From the NCBI GenBank assembly GCA_964200075.2, contig CAXNAA020000264.1, positions 1 through 23,402 on the forward strand: a stretch of 23,402 nucleotides of DNA. Reading direction: 5' to 3'. This document shows, piece by piece, positions 9,103-17,695 of this stretch. The translations under genes were made by a program, and so were the position numbers. Numbering within the stretch: position 1 is the stretch's first letter; each line of letters begins with the position of its first letter. A model generated the notes under the pieces. The model was not told the DNA's origin, made no database searches, and was given only the letters and a program-made list of their open reading frames with translations. The DNA is from Sphacelaria rigidula. Its lineage: Eukaryota; Phaeophyceae; Sphacelariales.

Positions 9103-9301
9103 GAAGATTTTCATCATAAGACGTTTCGCAAGCAATGATGAAGGGGCGTGTACGCAGTGGAGTGGGCTATCATCGTTTTCGAGAAAATTGAAGGATTATC
9201 CAATGGGAGGGGAGGGTGTTCGGACTGACCGGCGGTAGGCCGAGCGCCGAGTGATGCAGCTATACGCATTACGATGGTGGTGGATGATTGTGGAAAAGTG
9301 G

Positions 9302-9518
9302 CATGGGTGGGACGAATCATCGCTGGTTCGAATAACCAACCCTACGATTTCCGAGGCCTGGTTGCTTGAAAGAGGAAAAAAAGTTGACCGCGGGTCGAAA
9401 ACGCCGTTAATCAGAGGTGGAATGCTGAAAACAAAATCCAACGGTTGATTCGTACGGTATAAATCAATTACGCTATAAACGAAAGAGAAAACACGAACGA
9501 ATGTTCGTCTGAACGTTG
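9302..9518. mobile_element. hAT-like MITE, subfamily 2, copy D (217 bp), reverse orientation
   Basis: The left end CATGGGTGGGACGAATCATC matches the right end of copies A and C in reverse orientation. It is followed by the shared block CTACGATTTCCGAGGCCTGG. The right side carries GATTCGTACGG and ends GTTCGTCTGAACGTTG. Flanking 8-mers aaaagtgg and ggaagttg match at 5 of 8, so the insertion looks older. It lies about 190 bases beyond the 3' end of the small gene at 9707. Confidence 0.7.
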
Positions 9519-9706
9519 GGAAGTTGACACCAACAGATGCAACAAGGGATGTGAATGATCCACGAACATCACATACTACAAGGAGCACCGTACTGTTCGA
9601 ATAAAAATGAAAATTGACATAGGGAACAGAAGACAAACCGAGCACGTAGAGGTCGATCGTGGAGACGGAAGATGGGCTTTTGCCTTTGCCCCAGTCTCAC
9701 CTTTCG

Positions 9707-10104
9707 ATTCAGTTGCGACCATACAGACTGGGAAAACAAACCAACAAGCAAAAAATACGTCCAAGGATACACCACCATCATGTGTTACAAGGCAAAAGTT
9801 CAAATGCGAGGGTGTGTTCAGTGGGGTATTTACAATAAAACATTTCGATGATTAAAAAAAAAAACTAGTTTATCCACATATTAGATAAAGTATTGCGACC
9901 GTACCTAACCTCACCCAAGAAATTGGGAGAATTTGGAAATGGGGCCACCGTGGGACAAAATTTGGCAGAGTATATACCCGGGTGTTTTACCGTACTCCAA
10001 CACACCCTTGAAAGTCCGCGGCATGCCGTACAGAGGAACATGTGTTGTTAGCACCTGCAAAAGTCGGAGCAACGCAGACTGTCGCAAACCAGCAAGCATG
10101 GCAG
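9707..10104 (-). CDS. Small two-exon protein, possibly mitochondrial (about 67 aa)
   Basis: Minus strand. An acceptor TTTACTCCTTCAG precedes 10104, and an ATG lies at 10099. The peptide starts MLAGLRQSALLRLLQ, an amphipathic Arg/Leu-rich leader like a mitochondrial presequence. It continues VPLYGMPRTFKGVLEYGKTP and GGPISKFSQFLG up to the donor CTTGG|GTGAGG (9915). A second exon at 9728-9707 follows a strong acceptor (TTGTTTTCCCAG), joins in phase and adds LYGRN then stop. The leader is inferred from composition only. An upstream exon may exist; a GTAAGA lies 27 bases before the acceptor, too close to form an intron. No family is recognised. A hAT-like MITE lies downstream. Confidence 0.5.
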
Positions 10105-10634
10105 CTGAAGGAGTAAACAACTCCTTCTTACCAAAAGAGAAGAAAAACAATCCGTGAAAATCAAAGGAGATACGTACTGTACGTCGGAGACCAACACCAA
10201 TTCTATAGGGTTTAGTTAGCGTGTACGAGAACACACTTGACAACGCACCACGTAGCTGCCAAATGCTCGATGTAGCAACGCAAGATGTACCAACACAACC
10301 ATATCTGTCTCTGATTAGGACAAGTTCATCGCTGCGTATTCACGCGCGATGCTCGAATGTGACAACTTGTGCTTATCTTGCTCAGTTGGCTGTGAAGAGG
10401 GGGAACGTCCCTGACGCAGGAAAAAAATACGACTACACCCGCACGCGCCGCCTTCAGCAAGTACACCCCCCACCAAATATGCCACGCCGTTCGGCTGTTA
10501 AACAACGGCAGTGTGTGTTTATCACATACATAGAGTACTTGTAGCGCGATAGCGACTACAGTACTGTATTGTTGAACATTTATTGTCCTGGGACGGTCAT
10601 ATCGCTCGCTGGCTGCGGCTTATTCGTGGCAACA
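10105..10634. other. No supported gene
   Basis: This contains the possible intron or upstream region of the small gene ending at 9707, including a T/C-rich minus-strand stretch near 10125-10150. A plus frame at 10221-10544 has mixed composition but no start or splice context worth calling. Confidence 0.35.
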
Positions 10635-11063
10635 ATGTTTTCCATGGAGGCGTTCTTCTCACCATCAAAAACTACCATTCCGAACTCCCGGCGAAAAAGG
10701 ACACAAGAAACGACCAACCAGGATATGGGCGTCTCAAGACTTGGCAGATGTTGGTCTTCTGAGTGGTTGAAAGCGTGCCATAATCGGTGGTACAATATGA
10801 CGATGCGACGGGCGACTCGACAGACACATGGCGAGCAGGGTCACCTTCAGCAAATCGAGCGAGCTGAGACCAGGACGGCACAAACGCGATACCAACAAGA
10901 ACCCGTACGTGACAGGAAGCGCGCAGCTATCGCCAGACATGGGTCACGCCTTGAGGCGACGCTATCTAGTTATCCCGGCTTCAAATGCAGATCAGATCAG
11001 AGCAAAATGGACAGCTCAACCAAACTTCACGATTTGAGCTTGCAGGGGCCGACGGAGGGGTAA
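10635..11063 (+). CDS. Hypothetical protein, 142 aa, Gln/Arg-rich
   Basis: Uninterrupted plus-strand frame from an ATG with A at -3 (CAACAATGTTTTCC). The start is chosen at 10635 although the frame is open back to 10569. The peptide is basic and polar with an alpha-helical look (THGEQGHLQQIERAETR, QEPVRDRKRAAIARHG). No membrane span, signal peptide or known motif is seen. It lies antisense to the region where later exons of the plastid-targeted gene would be expected, and a minus-strand candidate C-terminus (FGMVVFDGEKNASMEN) overlaps it, so both cannot be right. Confidence 0.35.
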   Translation: MFSMEAFFSPSKTTIPNSRRKRTQETTNQDMGVSRLGRCWSSEWLKACHNRWYNMTMRRATRQTHGEQGHLQQIERAETRTAQTRYQQEPVRDRKRAAIARHGSRLEATLSSYPGFKCRSDQSKMDSSTKLHDLSLQGPTEG

Positions 11064-11201
11064 ACGGCCCTTATATTTATGACCATGATAATGGACGATA
11101 CCACGCGGATCGTTCGCCCATCGGCTGTTTTTTTTTGGGGTCACCGAGATACTGCGTGTGCGTATTGCAATGTTTCACCTGCACCACCTTGTCTGGCTTA
11201 C

Positions 11202-11651
11202 CCCAAGGAGGAAAAAAAGCAGGAAAACCTTGAACCCGCCGGTTTTGAGTTCCCTGAATCTCATGTCAATAACTCCCGTCCCTGGTCCCGTAGCTGTTGG
11301 GTACGTGACGCCACCTGGCGGTGTCGATGACATACTGCATGTCATCCCAGCCGAGGATCCTGCGCCCCGCTTGTTGAACTGCCCTACTCGCCGTGGACTG
11401 TTGTTGCCGCTACTGCGGGTTCCATGGCGTTGCCCGAAGGACAGATGCAAGCTAGATTTCCGTCGCAACGGTGATGCAGTAGTATGCAGGAGCATATGTT
11501 GGGCTCCCCTCCGGGATTGCCTGAGCTGCGCAGTGTGTGTCGAAGATGATACGACCGCTGTCCTGACATGCTGTTGTGGGACTTGAAACACGAATGCCTC
11601 TGCTACCGAAATCGCTAGGAGGCATGAGACCTTCAGCAGAAGAGACACCAT
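11202..11651 (-). CDS. Plastid-targeted precursor, first exon (150 codons), unknown mature function
   Basis: Minus strand, ATG at 11651. Residues 1-19 form a signal peptide (LLLKVSCLLAISVAEA) with predicted cleavage A-E-A|F, giving Phe at +1. Residues 20-95 or so are rich in Ser, Thr, Arg and Gln and almost free of acidic residues, a transit peptide. Established knowledge: signal peptide plus Phe-led transit peptide targets nuclear proteins to the four-membrane plastid of heterokonts. The mature start looks like the GVIDMRFRELKTGGFK region, followed by a hydrophobic FLLFFLLG at the exon end, where the donor is GGG|GTAAGC. A 50-nt intron could lead to LGDPKKKQPMGERSAW (phase agrees). The later exons are not resolved. 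Another frame (GLMPPSDFGSRG…) is open over part of this exon, but I consider it a shadow. Confidence 0.65.
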
Positions 11652-11719
11652 GATCACTTTTCGTACAGCGATCTTTCAATCTGCCCTTATACTTGAGAGT
11701 CCACCAATCTGTGCATTAC

Positions 11720-11802
11720 CTGAAACCCTTGCTGCTGCTGGTACTAGTACCACCGATGACCGATGATGCCGGTCTGACTCTGGTGCCGGCACTGACTCTA
11801 TT
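11720..11802 (-). other. Alternative extra exon for gene C
   Basis: If gene C is spliced at CCTGG|GTGAGC rather than ending there, a phase-compatible exon lies at 11802-11720. Its acceptor is CAGCTGTCCAG and its donor TCAG|GTAATG. It encodes IESVPAPESDRHHRSS and then VVLVPAAARVS. A further phase-compatible stretch from 11630 to 11452 would then overlap the plastid-targeted exon in another frame, which makes this alternative less likely. Confidence 0.2.
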
Positions 11803-11929
11803 CTGGACAGCTGAAGGTTTGGGGGGGCATGGCGCTCCAACGAACATTCACGAACCTTCTTGCAATTTTCGTTTTAAATTTTTCCACATTCGTTCATATT
11901 TTGACCCTGCTCATTCAGACTCTACCGGC

Positions 11930-12670
11930 TCACCCAGGTGTAGCAGCGTGGAGCATACACACGTGGAGGGGGGGTATATCATAGAGGTCGGCGGCTTTTG
12001 GTCGTTTAGATAGAAGACGAAACCCACGGCCTTCGTGCTGTGTTAGAGTCAAAGGTGAGCTGCTATAGCCGTCGTCGTGGTCGTTTACCGGAAGGTGCAT
12101 GTTGGGGAGGAGGGCGGTCGACTAGCGGAAGTTTCCAAAGTTCAGGGTGTGCTATGTGTGTGATCACCAAGAGAAGTATGGCTCGATTTGGTTGTGCGTG
12201 TCCTGTAAACAGCACTTATTTTATTGAGGTTGAAATAAAGCAAGTCAGGCATGAAGGCCAGATCATCGGGTAGGTTCGTTCTGCGTTGCATGTAGCTCGT
12301 TCATGTGTGATTTATGCACTCGCGGTAGGTTGTTTCGGTCAAGTTTTTACGTGGATTAACAAATGTGATACAACAGAGGGTACCATCAATCTAAACAAAA
12401 TCGCTTCTCATCTACATTTACTACTGTTGTACCAGCCGTGGAGAAGTTGTGCCTTGACAGCACGGGTACGAAATCGAAGGTCTTCAAAAATGAGACGAAA
12501 GAATATGCCTTCCCTCCCCGCGCCGGTTCCACCTCCAAAGCATTGTCGACCTCCTCCAAGTCGCAGTTGGGGCGCAGAAACACCTGCCTATCGTGTATGG
12601 GTAATACACCGAGAGACTCACTGAGCTCCAACATGCAGTCTTCGTCTCTGTAGGTGTCTCGCGCCGCCAT
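11930..12670 (-). CDS. Gene C: unknown three-exon gene
   Basis: Minus strand. ATG at 12670 in strong context (CAAAATGGCGG). Exon 1 (12670-12422, 83 codons) has a G/C-rich third position and an acidic, well-mixed peptide (RDTYRDEDCMLELSESLG, NCDLEEVDNALEVEPARG). Donor GTA|GTAAAT, phase 0. Exon 2 is 35 nt (12202-12168) between GCTGTTTACAG and TTG|GTGATC. Exon 3 (12059-11930) follows GCTATAGCAG and encodes HEGRGFRLLSKRPKAADLYD and then stops. Phases 0, 2 and 2 agree across all joins, which is the main support. The stop coincides with a donor-like GG|GTGAGC, so more exons are possible. No domain is recognised. It is divergent with gene G, start codons about 50 bases apart. Confidence 0.55.
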
Positions 12671-12722
12671 TTTGACCCAAGGTAGTGTCGCCCATTCCTG
12701 ATTCCAACATGCAGCAAACAAA

Positions 12723-13848
12723 ATGCCAGGAACCCAAATTCCGTCGTTGTTGCCTCTGATTCAACATTCGTTCATTGTGTTATCCTTGCTGTTTTTGCTT
12801 GCCAACCCGTTGCCACTCTCCTCACCCCTTTCCCCCCGCCCCGCCCCCCTCTTTTACCCCTACTCCCTCCAAATTCATTTGCCCTTCCCTAGTTTTGACA
12901 TTCTTTATTCCCACTGCCTACTGCTGGTCGACTGTAGTATTCGTCGCGCTATCCAACAGGCTCCCACCTCAAACGCCGCTGCAGTTGTGCTTAACGCAAA
13001 TACAAAGGCGTGGGTCTCCTTGAGCTTTCGGAGAGACAAAAATGTACTGAGCGCTGTCCTCTCATCTCTCGTGAATGTACTGCGTTCCCTCGTGCATACA
13101 GTAAGTAGTACACTTTACACTACTCTTGACCAACGTGTACATGCACAACAGCATATCTGACTTGGACGCCTTTTCTGCTTTTTTTTCGAACACTCGATTC
13201 GTTTGGGTCTTCAACCAGGGTGGACCAACTAGCCCGCTGGGTTTTTGACCAGCCTGTTGGGCCGGGACTGTGAAGAGAGACGGCGCAGGCGACGGCGGCG
13301 GCTCTCTGGTGAACGTGATGCTCTGCCGGTGACCGCAACAGAGGTATGAAGGACTACTTCGACATGTATCGCATCAAACCCCGTCTACTGCAGCGTTCCT
13401 ATACTGACTGCTGCACGGCGGTGTCCTGTAGTCTGCACACAAAAGAGCTGAGCGCATATTGCTGTCATCATGTGCTATGTGAAAACTTGTATACAGTAAA
13501 GGACTTGAAAAAATTCCAGCCTGACTGATTATAAAGAAAGCGGAATTGAGTAGTAGGTAAGTTGGCACTCATCAGGTGTCGCCCGCAAATCCATTGCGAT
13601 CGAAACATTTACTCCACCACTGTCTGCGCAGACTTTGTGTGTTGCAGCTGTCTCTACTGTTGCTGGTACAGTTCGCTGGCTCCGCCTGCTACTCAAGTCT
13701 CCTCCGAGACGCCAAGCTCGGTATTGATCCCATCCCACCTTTCCCCGAACGTTAACTGTACTCCACTGTTGTGCCGTGTCATGCCCTACTGTTGTGAATG
13801 TTTTTTGCCGCGTTTTCCGCAGAGAGCCAGTCGGCAGGACGGGTGTAG
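12723..13848 (+). CDS. Gene G: unknown spliced gene, possibly secreted
   Basis: Plus strand, ATG at 12723 with A at -3. Exon 1 (12723-13100, 126 codons) starts with a hydrophobic leader (HSFIVLSLLFLLANPLPL) that could be a signal peptide. It passes through a Pro/Leu-rich pyrimidine tract and ends VLSSLVNVLRSLVHT at a perfect donor, ACA|GTAAGT. Exon 2 (13672-13720) follows CTGTTGCTGGTACAG and encodes FAGSACYSSLLRDAKL (donor CTCG|GTATTG). Exon 3 (13823-13848) follows TTTTCCGCAG, joins in phase and ends ESQSAGRV-stop. Alternatively the pyrimidine tract is an intron and exon 1 begins at about 12938 after GACTGTAG; then the leader is not coding. Total about 150 aa. No family is recognised. Confidence 0.45.
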
Positions 13849-14405
13849 GAGTGTAGCATATACCCCACCGTGGTTGGCCAAGCGGTGGAGATCTTTTGAA
13901 AGGGCCGCTATAAGAAGAGGACCGCGACGAAGCGGAGAGTTAACCGAGAGAGGCAAGGGCTTCGACCTAGTCATCCGGTGGGAACAAAGCGAAGGAACAA
14001 CTGAGGTTCAATACAGCCTCAGAAAAGTGTTTCCGCAGGGGAGGTCCTTCTGGTCGACTCAGTGAAGGCGTGATTGGCTGTGCTGGTGTGGGACAAAGCG
14101 GAGAGAGACACTGAGGAAAAGTTCGTGACGGAAGCCCGGACCGAGAAACACCAAAGGCTTTGCTGTAACCCACTGCTCGACACACATCAGTTCGAACCGC
14201 CGACCTCGTCGCAAGGGTACGGCTCGAGAAGAGCGTGGGCTTCATCACAAGCAACGCGATTGCTCGGCGAGACTCGTTGAACATTAGGAAGGAGGCGTTT
14301 TGCTTTGCTTCCGGGCTTTCAAGCGGTGCAGACGCGACGGCGCGCGGGGCGTGTCATCATCTAATCCGCCCTGCTAGGACGGCTGTCACGACCGTGGGAC
14401 ACAGC
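13849..14405. other. No firm gene; AAAG/GAGA-rich intergenic stretch
   Basis: A plus frame runs from inside gene G to 14065 (RSFERAAIRRGPRRSGELTE and so on). It could be an alternative 3' end of gene G or chance. A sequence resembling a Pol III B box (GGTTCGAACTG, minus strand, about 14190-14200) lacks a partner A box. Confidence 0.3.
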
Positions 14406-14413
14406 ATTTAAAT
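14406..14413 (+). promoter_or_regulatory. Possible TATA-like element for the CBM20 gene
   Basis: ATTTAAAT, 61 bases before the CBM20 gene ATG. Position and AT content fit a core promoter. However, the ATG is preceded by a good splice acceptor (CATCTTGCAG, ending 14468), so the true promoter could be upstream of an unseen first exon. Confidence 0.2.
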
Positions 14414-14474
14414 CGACCACACATACTCACACACACCTGCAGAGTTTCATATACTATACATCTTGCAGGAAAAT

Positions 14475-14740
14475 ATGGCAGCAAGTACACCCTTCTACGA
14501 ATTGTCTTTCACTGTGGAGGCCAACACGGGGCACGGAGAAGTCATTTACGTTTGCGGGTCCTGTCCGTCGTTGGGGTCGAAAGACCCCTCCAGGGCGCTG
14601 AGGTTGGTCACAGACCCTTCCAGCTACCCACTGTGGAGCTCAGAGCCGATTCCCGTGCCTTTGGGGCAACGGGTCACCTATCGATATTGCATCGTGGCCG
14701 GTGGAAAATTGAAGCGATGGGAAGAAATTTCCGCTGACAG
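14475..14740 (+). CDS. CBM20 (starch-binding) domain protein, first coding exon, partial
   Basis: ATG at 14475; exon ends at donor ACAG|GTGGGT (phase 2). Nearly the whole exon is a family-20 carbohydrate-binding module. FTVEANTGHGEVIYVCGSCP (residues 12-31) is the first strands, then LG at 33-34, a small helix to RALRLV, SYPLW (50-54), PLGQRVTYRYCIV (62-74) and KRWEE (80-84). In characterised modules two Trp residues stack on alpha-glucan at site 1. The second (W82, in RWEE) is present, but the first, normally in an LG-N/D-W motif, is replaced by S-K-D. Glucan affinity may therefore be altered. CBM20 occurs alone or fused, for example to glycerophosphodiesterase or amylase domains. I could not find the next exon with confidence, so the full protein is unknown. 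Confidence 0.88.
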
Positions 14741-15530
14741 GTGGGTCGAGAGCAGTTGGAATAGGGTGGTAATCCTCTTGTGGAGGAGGAGGGCGGGGGT
14801 TGCGTTGTGTGGCCATGCGTAGGTGCTCTGGATATCGTGAAACTGATAACGGGGTACGATTCGAGAGAACTATGGTCGTGATACCGATGGCTGTGCCGTC
14901 GCGATGCAGGAGGAAATTTTAGGCCTATGCATCGGAGTATGTGCTGTTGGACTCGGCCGGGTACGACACATGTTCTGTCGTAAATTTTGAAAAATCGACT
15001 TGCACTACAACTTGGCGCTGCCAGTGCTTATTCATGTATCATGTTCGTGAGAGACAGTCCAGCATGGGGGTACTGTCGTGTACCCACGGAGCGCAACCAA
15101 GTTTTATGTCGGCAGTTTGTCACAGCGGGCGTACAAGTGGAGATAATTGAGGAGTGAGATATAGGATACACACAAGACACGTTAAGGCCCAAAGGAAAAA
15201 TGATGAGTCTAGGTTTACGACTAAGTCACGGACGACGGTTTTGTGGTAACACGCGCCTTGCCTGCGCCCAGCCCATCAGGGGTAAGACCGGTGTGAACGC
15301 AAATGGCAAACGGTGGTCACCTGGGTAATAATAGTTGTCTTCACACATACTGAACATAGTTGTGGTACACTGTATTTGATGACGAGTAGGGGGCGGAACA
15401 ACTGCACGTCTCTCCCAAGGCGTTTACGTGTGCAGGTTGACGCGACTTGTTCACCACGTTCTATGGTTGACACCTGTTCATATTTGTTCGAGACTAACAC
15501 CTTAGTCCCAACTCTAACAAGCGCAAAGCA
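14741..15530 (+). other. Probable intron or 3' region of the CBM20 gene
   Basis: No exon joins the CBM20 donor convincingly. The only phase-compatible option that stays open for some length begins after AGAGACAG at about 15055 (PAWGYCRVPTERNQ… to a stop near 15150). It lacks the aromatic/Asn-Arg residues expected after the CBM20 Trp. Without splicing, the frame adds 27 unrelated residues and stops at 14822. Confidence 0.35.
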
Positions 15531-15820
15531 TGCCGAAAACCCTCAGGCATAGGGGTGGGGGGGGGGGGGGGGGGGGGGGAGGGGGGGCCCCCCGAGAAAA
15601 GAGGGGGGGGGGGAGGAACAAAGGGGGGCGAGGGGGCGCAATGGGGGGGCGNNNNNNNNNNACCCAGGGTGCATGCGTGCGGGCGTGTGGGCGGGGGCGG
15701 TCGGGGTGGGGGGTGGGGGGGGGGGGGCGTACTGGGGTAGCCCCAGACTAAAGTATGCGTTGGCGGAGAACAAATCGGCGCCAATTGGCGCTAATTGGCG
15801 ACGGCGCTGATCCGGAACAA
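15528..15820. repeat. G-rich gap region within a dispersed repeat
   Basis: GCATGCCGAAAACCCTCAGG (from about 15528) and the part after the gap (TATGCGTTGGCGGAGA, then GGCGCC and AAATGCG) match, in order, a second copy at 17446-17552. Between them is a long G-run, ten Ns (15652-15661) and more G-rich sequence. The homopolymer is probably an expanded or misassembled piece inside one copy of the repeat; frames here are poly-Gly/Pro and not coding. Confidence 0.65.
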
Positions 15821-16386
15821 AAATGCGTCCTGCCCACTCACTCTTGCGGGCTCATGGGATGATGAGACCACGAAGATCCGGTTAGATTGTCCGCACTGAA
15901 GATAAACATTGGTTCAACCATGAATTTTGGCGGACTCGCAAACTCTTGTTGCATAATTTCCGAAATTTCCCGGTGTTTCATGTGTTGAATATTTCATCAC
16001 CGCATGGGCTCGTCATCAAATCAGGAAGCGGAGGGGGGGGACGGGGGGGGGGGCGTCCTTCCCAAATTCCCCGAATAAAGCGTCAACATTACTTCGTCGT
16101 GTCGAACTGTTGAGGCTACTGCTGCCCTTCTCACCCAACCCCAACGCAAGTCAAATCGAACACTGTTAGGTCAGTGAGATGTGTACAAAAGTTCGCTGAA
16201 TAGGCGAAGGGGGCGTGGTGCAAGGCGCCGATTTCAATCAAGACGCGCGTTCAGCAATGCGAATATGTCGAATAGGTTGAACTAGAAATCAACCCTATAT
16301 CAACCAGGGTCTACAGTAAACATCATATTTTTCAACCATGTCGGGGGCCAACCAATCCTGAAAATGACGCCTTTTTTTCCCGGTAG
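15821..16386. other. No supported gene
   Basis: Short frames, a G run near 16033-16053 and GGCGCC-containing phrases like those in the neighbouring repeat. This probably consists of old repeat sequence. Confidence 0.4.
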
Positions 16387-16914
16387 TTAGATTCGGCGCG
16401 ACGCTTGCCTTCGGTGAAAACCAGACGGATTGGGCCCACGTCGAACAAATTCTGTACTCTGGATATTCTGGCGCACTCTTTCGATCTTTCGTACGCCCAG
16501 CTTGATTTTCGACAGGGCTGCAGCCTGTTCATGTAAGACCAACAGCTCTCATGCTTCCATGTGTTCCTCACAGCTGGAAACGGAACTTCGTGTTGTATGA
16601 AAGTTTGTTGAAAAATTGTTTGTCCGGCCAGAAGCCAATCCAATGTGGGAGTACGGGAGACTTGAGAAGTGAGCTTGAGCTCTCCGAGTTTGATGAGAGT
16701 GCAGCGAGTTGGCGCAATCCGCCACTATTTTTCCTTGTTTTGGGCCAAAGTCGGCGCTGAATCCCCGTAACTGGCTCCAGTCGAACAGTTTCCCTCATGT
16801 CTTTACGAAGCGGGCTTCGACTCTATCGGTTCCTGTGAAGATTTCTTGTAGAAGTATGACACCTGTGGTGGTTCGGCGCCGATTCCATTCCGAAAGGAGG
16901 CGTGGTGTCGTGTG
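16387..16914 (-). pseudogene. Degenerate coding relic (176 codons with two in-frame stops)
   Basis: One minus-strand frame is open from 16914 to 16387 except for TGA at 16797-16795 and TGA at 16551-16549. It reads like protein: EIFTGTDRVEARFVKT, KLFDWSQLRGFSADFGPKQG, then HEQAAALSKIKLGVRKIERV, a heptad-like helical stretch, and an Arg-rich end. Part of the same sequence (16705-16763) recurs at 17208-17262, so this is a repeated sequence, more likely a decayed transposon ORF than a single-copy gene. The other two minus frames are also partly open, which weakens the call. No family is recognised. Confidence 0.4.
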
Positions 16915-17207
16915 TCACCCCGGGAGTACTGGCTGTGTACATGACGAGAGGGGTTCCGCAGTCAAGTGCACTTTCCGAATAGCAATCATTTCGTTTTCCA
17001 CCCTCGTGAATGATATCCTTGGAGTTATGACTGACGAATGAATGGCTCACAAAAACTCATCAGGCTCGCAAAAATACTAAACGGAATCATGATCATGTTC
17101 GCACGTGTACGAGGATTTGCTTGTCCGAGCGATGGCTGAATAGGGCGTACGAAAAGGAGTTGTAGGTCGGAATCTTAGGCGAATGCATGGTGAATTTTTA
17201 ATCTTTC

Positions 17208-17262
17208 CGAGGTGGCAAATTCCGCCTAATCCACATTTTCTGGTGAAAGTCGGCCCCGAATC
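17208..17262 (-). repeat. Diverged second copy of part of the coding relic
   Basis: Read on the minus strand, GATTCGGGGCCGACTTT and GGCGGAATTTGCCACCTCG align with GATTCAGCGCCGACTTT and GGCGGATTGCGCCAACTCG of the relic at 16705-16763, with a few small gaps. Similarity fades on both sides. Confidence 0.55.
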
Positions 17263-17399
17263 GCCAATTTTTAGGCATCTTCCAAGAAAGATTTCTGCCC
17301 GTTTAGCACGAAGAAGCAAGCGACCTCTGACTACCTTGAACAGATGAGGTTGGTTCACCGCTTGGTAGGCGCGGAACTCTCGGAAATTCATGACTTGGA

Positions 17400-17438
17400 A
17401 TAACCCTAACCCTAACCCCCACCCTCACCCTCACCCCA
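17400..17438. repeat. Interstitial telomere-like tract
   Basis: TAACCCTAACCCTAACCC followed by degenerating CACCCTCACCCTCACCCC. The first units are exact CCCTAA (TTAGGG) repeats, the telomere repeat of many eukaryotes including stramenopiles. Only about three perfect units are present and ordinary sequence follows on both sides, so this is an internal site, not a chromosome end. Confidence 0.7.
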
Positions 17439-17440
17439 AC

Positions 17441-17695
17441 GGAGGCATGCCGAGAACCCTCGGGCAAGGGGGGTGTCACGTGTTCCCAACGGGAAGTGTG
17501 CGTTGCGAGACCTCAAATTGGCGCCGCAGGCGCAGATTTCGATGAAAATGCGTTGTGCGTATGCTAGGAGAACATATCCGCTATTACAGATGCGGATTTC
17601 TGTGTCTGCACTGAAACCAAGTCGGGAATTCCCATGCCTTCGGCTGGACCCCCGGGGAGTCAGTTGAAGTGCGACAATCAACCAATCAATGAATC
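17441..17695 (+). repeat. Dispersed repeat ending in CAATCAAYCAATCA tail
   Basis: The 5' part (GCATGCCGAGAACCCTCGGG) matches the repeat at 15528. The 3' part (GGCTGGAC…GTCAGTTGAAGTGCGACAATCA) matches the retroposed fragment at 6588-6634. The end is a run of short CAAT/AATC units. Together these suggest one retroposon family of about 250 bp, of which 6581 is a 5'-truncated copy. No clear target duplication was found here. Confidence 0.55.

Noticed and set aside
12438-12653. Plus-strand 71-codon frame opposite gene C exon 1
   Set aside because: The minus-strand frame has the better start context, codon pattern and phase-matched downstream exons.
14185-14215. GGTTCGAACTG on the minus strand as a tRNA gene
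   Set aside because: No A box at the right distance and no cloverleaf could be drawn.
15494-15784. Proline-rich and glycine-rich frames around the second gap
   Set aside because: Same reason: a long G-run with N bases, in the interior of a dispersed repeat.
17400-17438. Chromosome end
   Set aside because: Only a few exact CCCTAA units with ordinary sequence on both sides.
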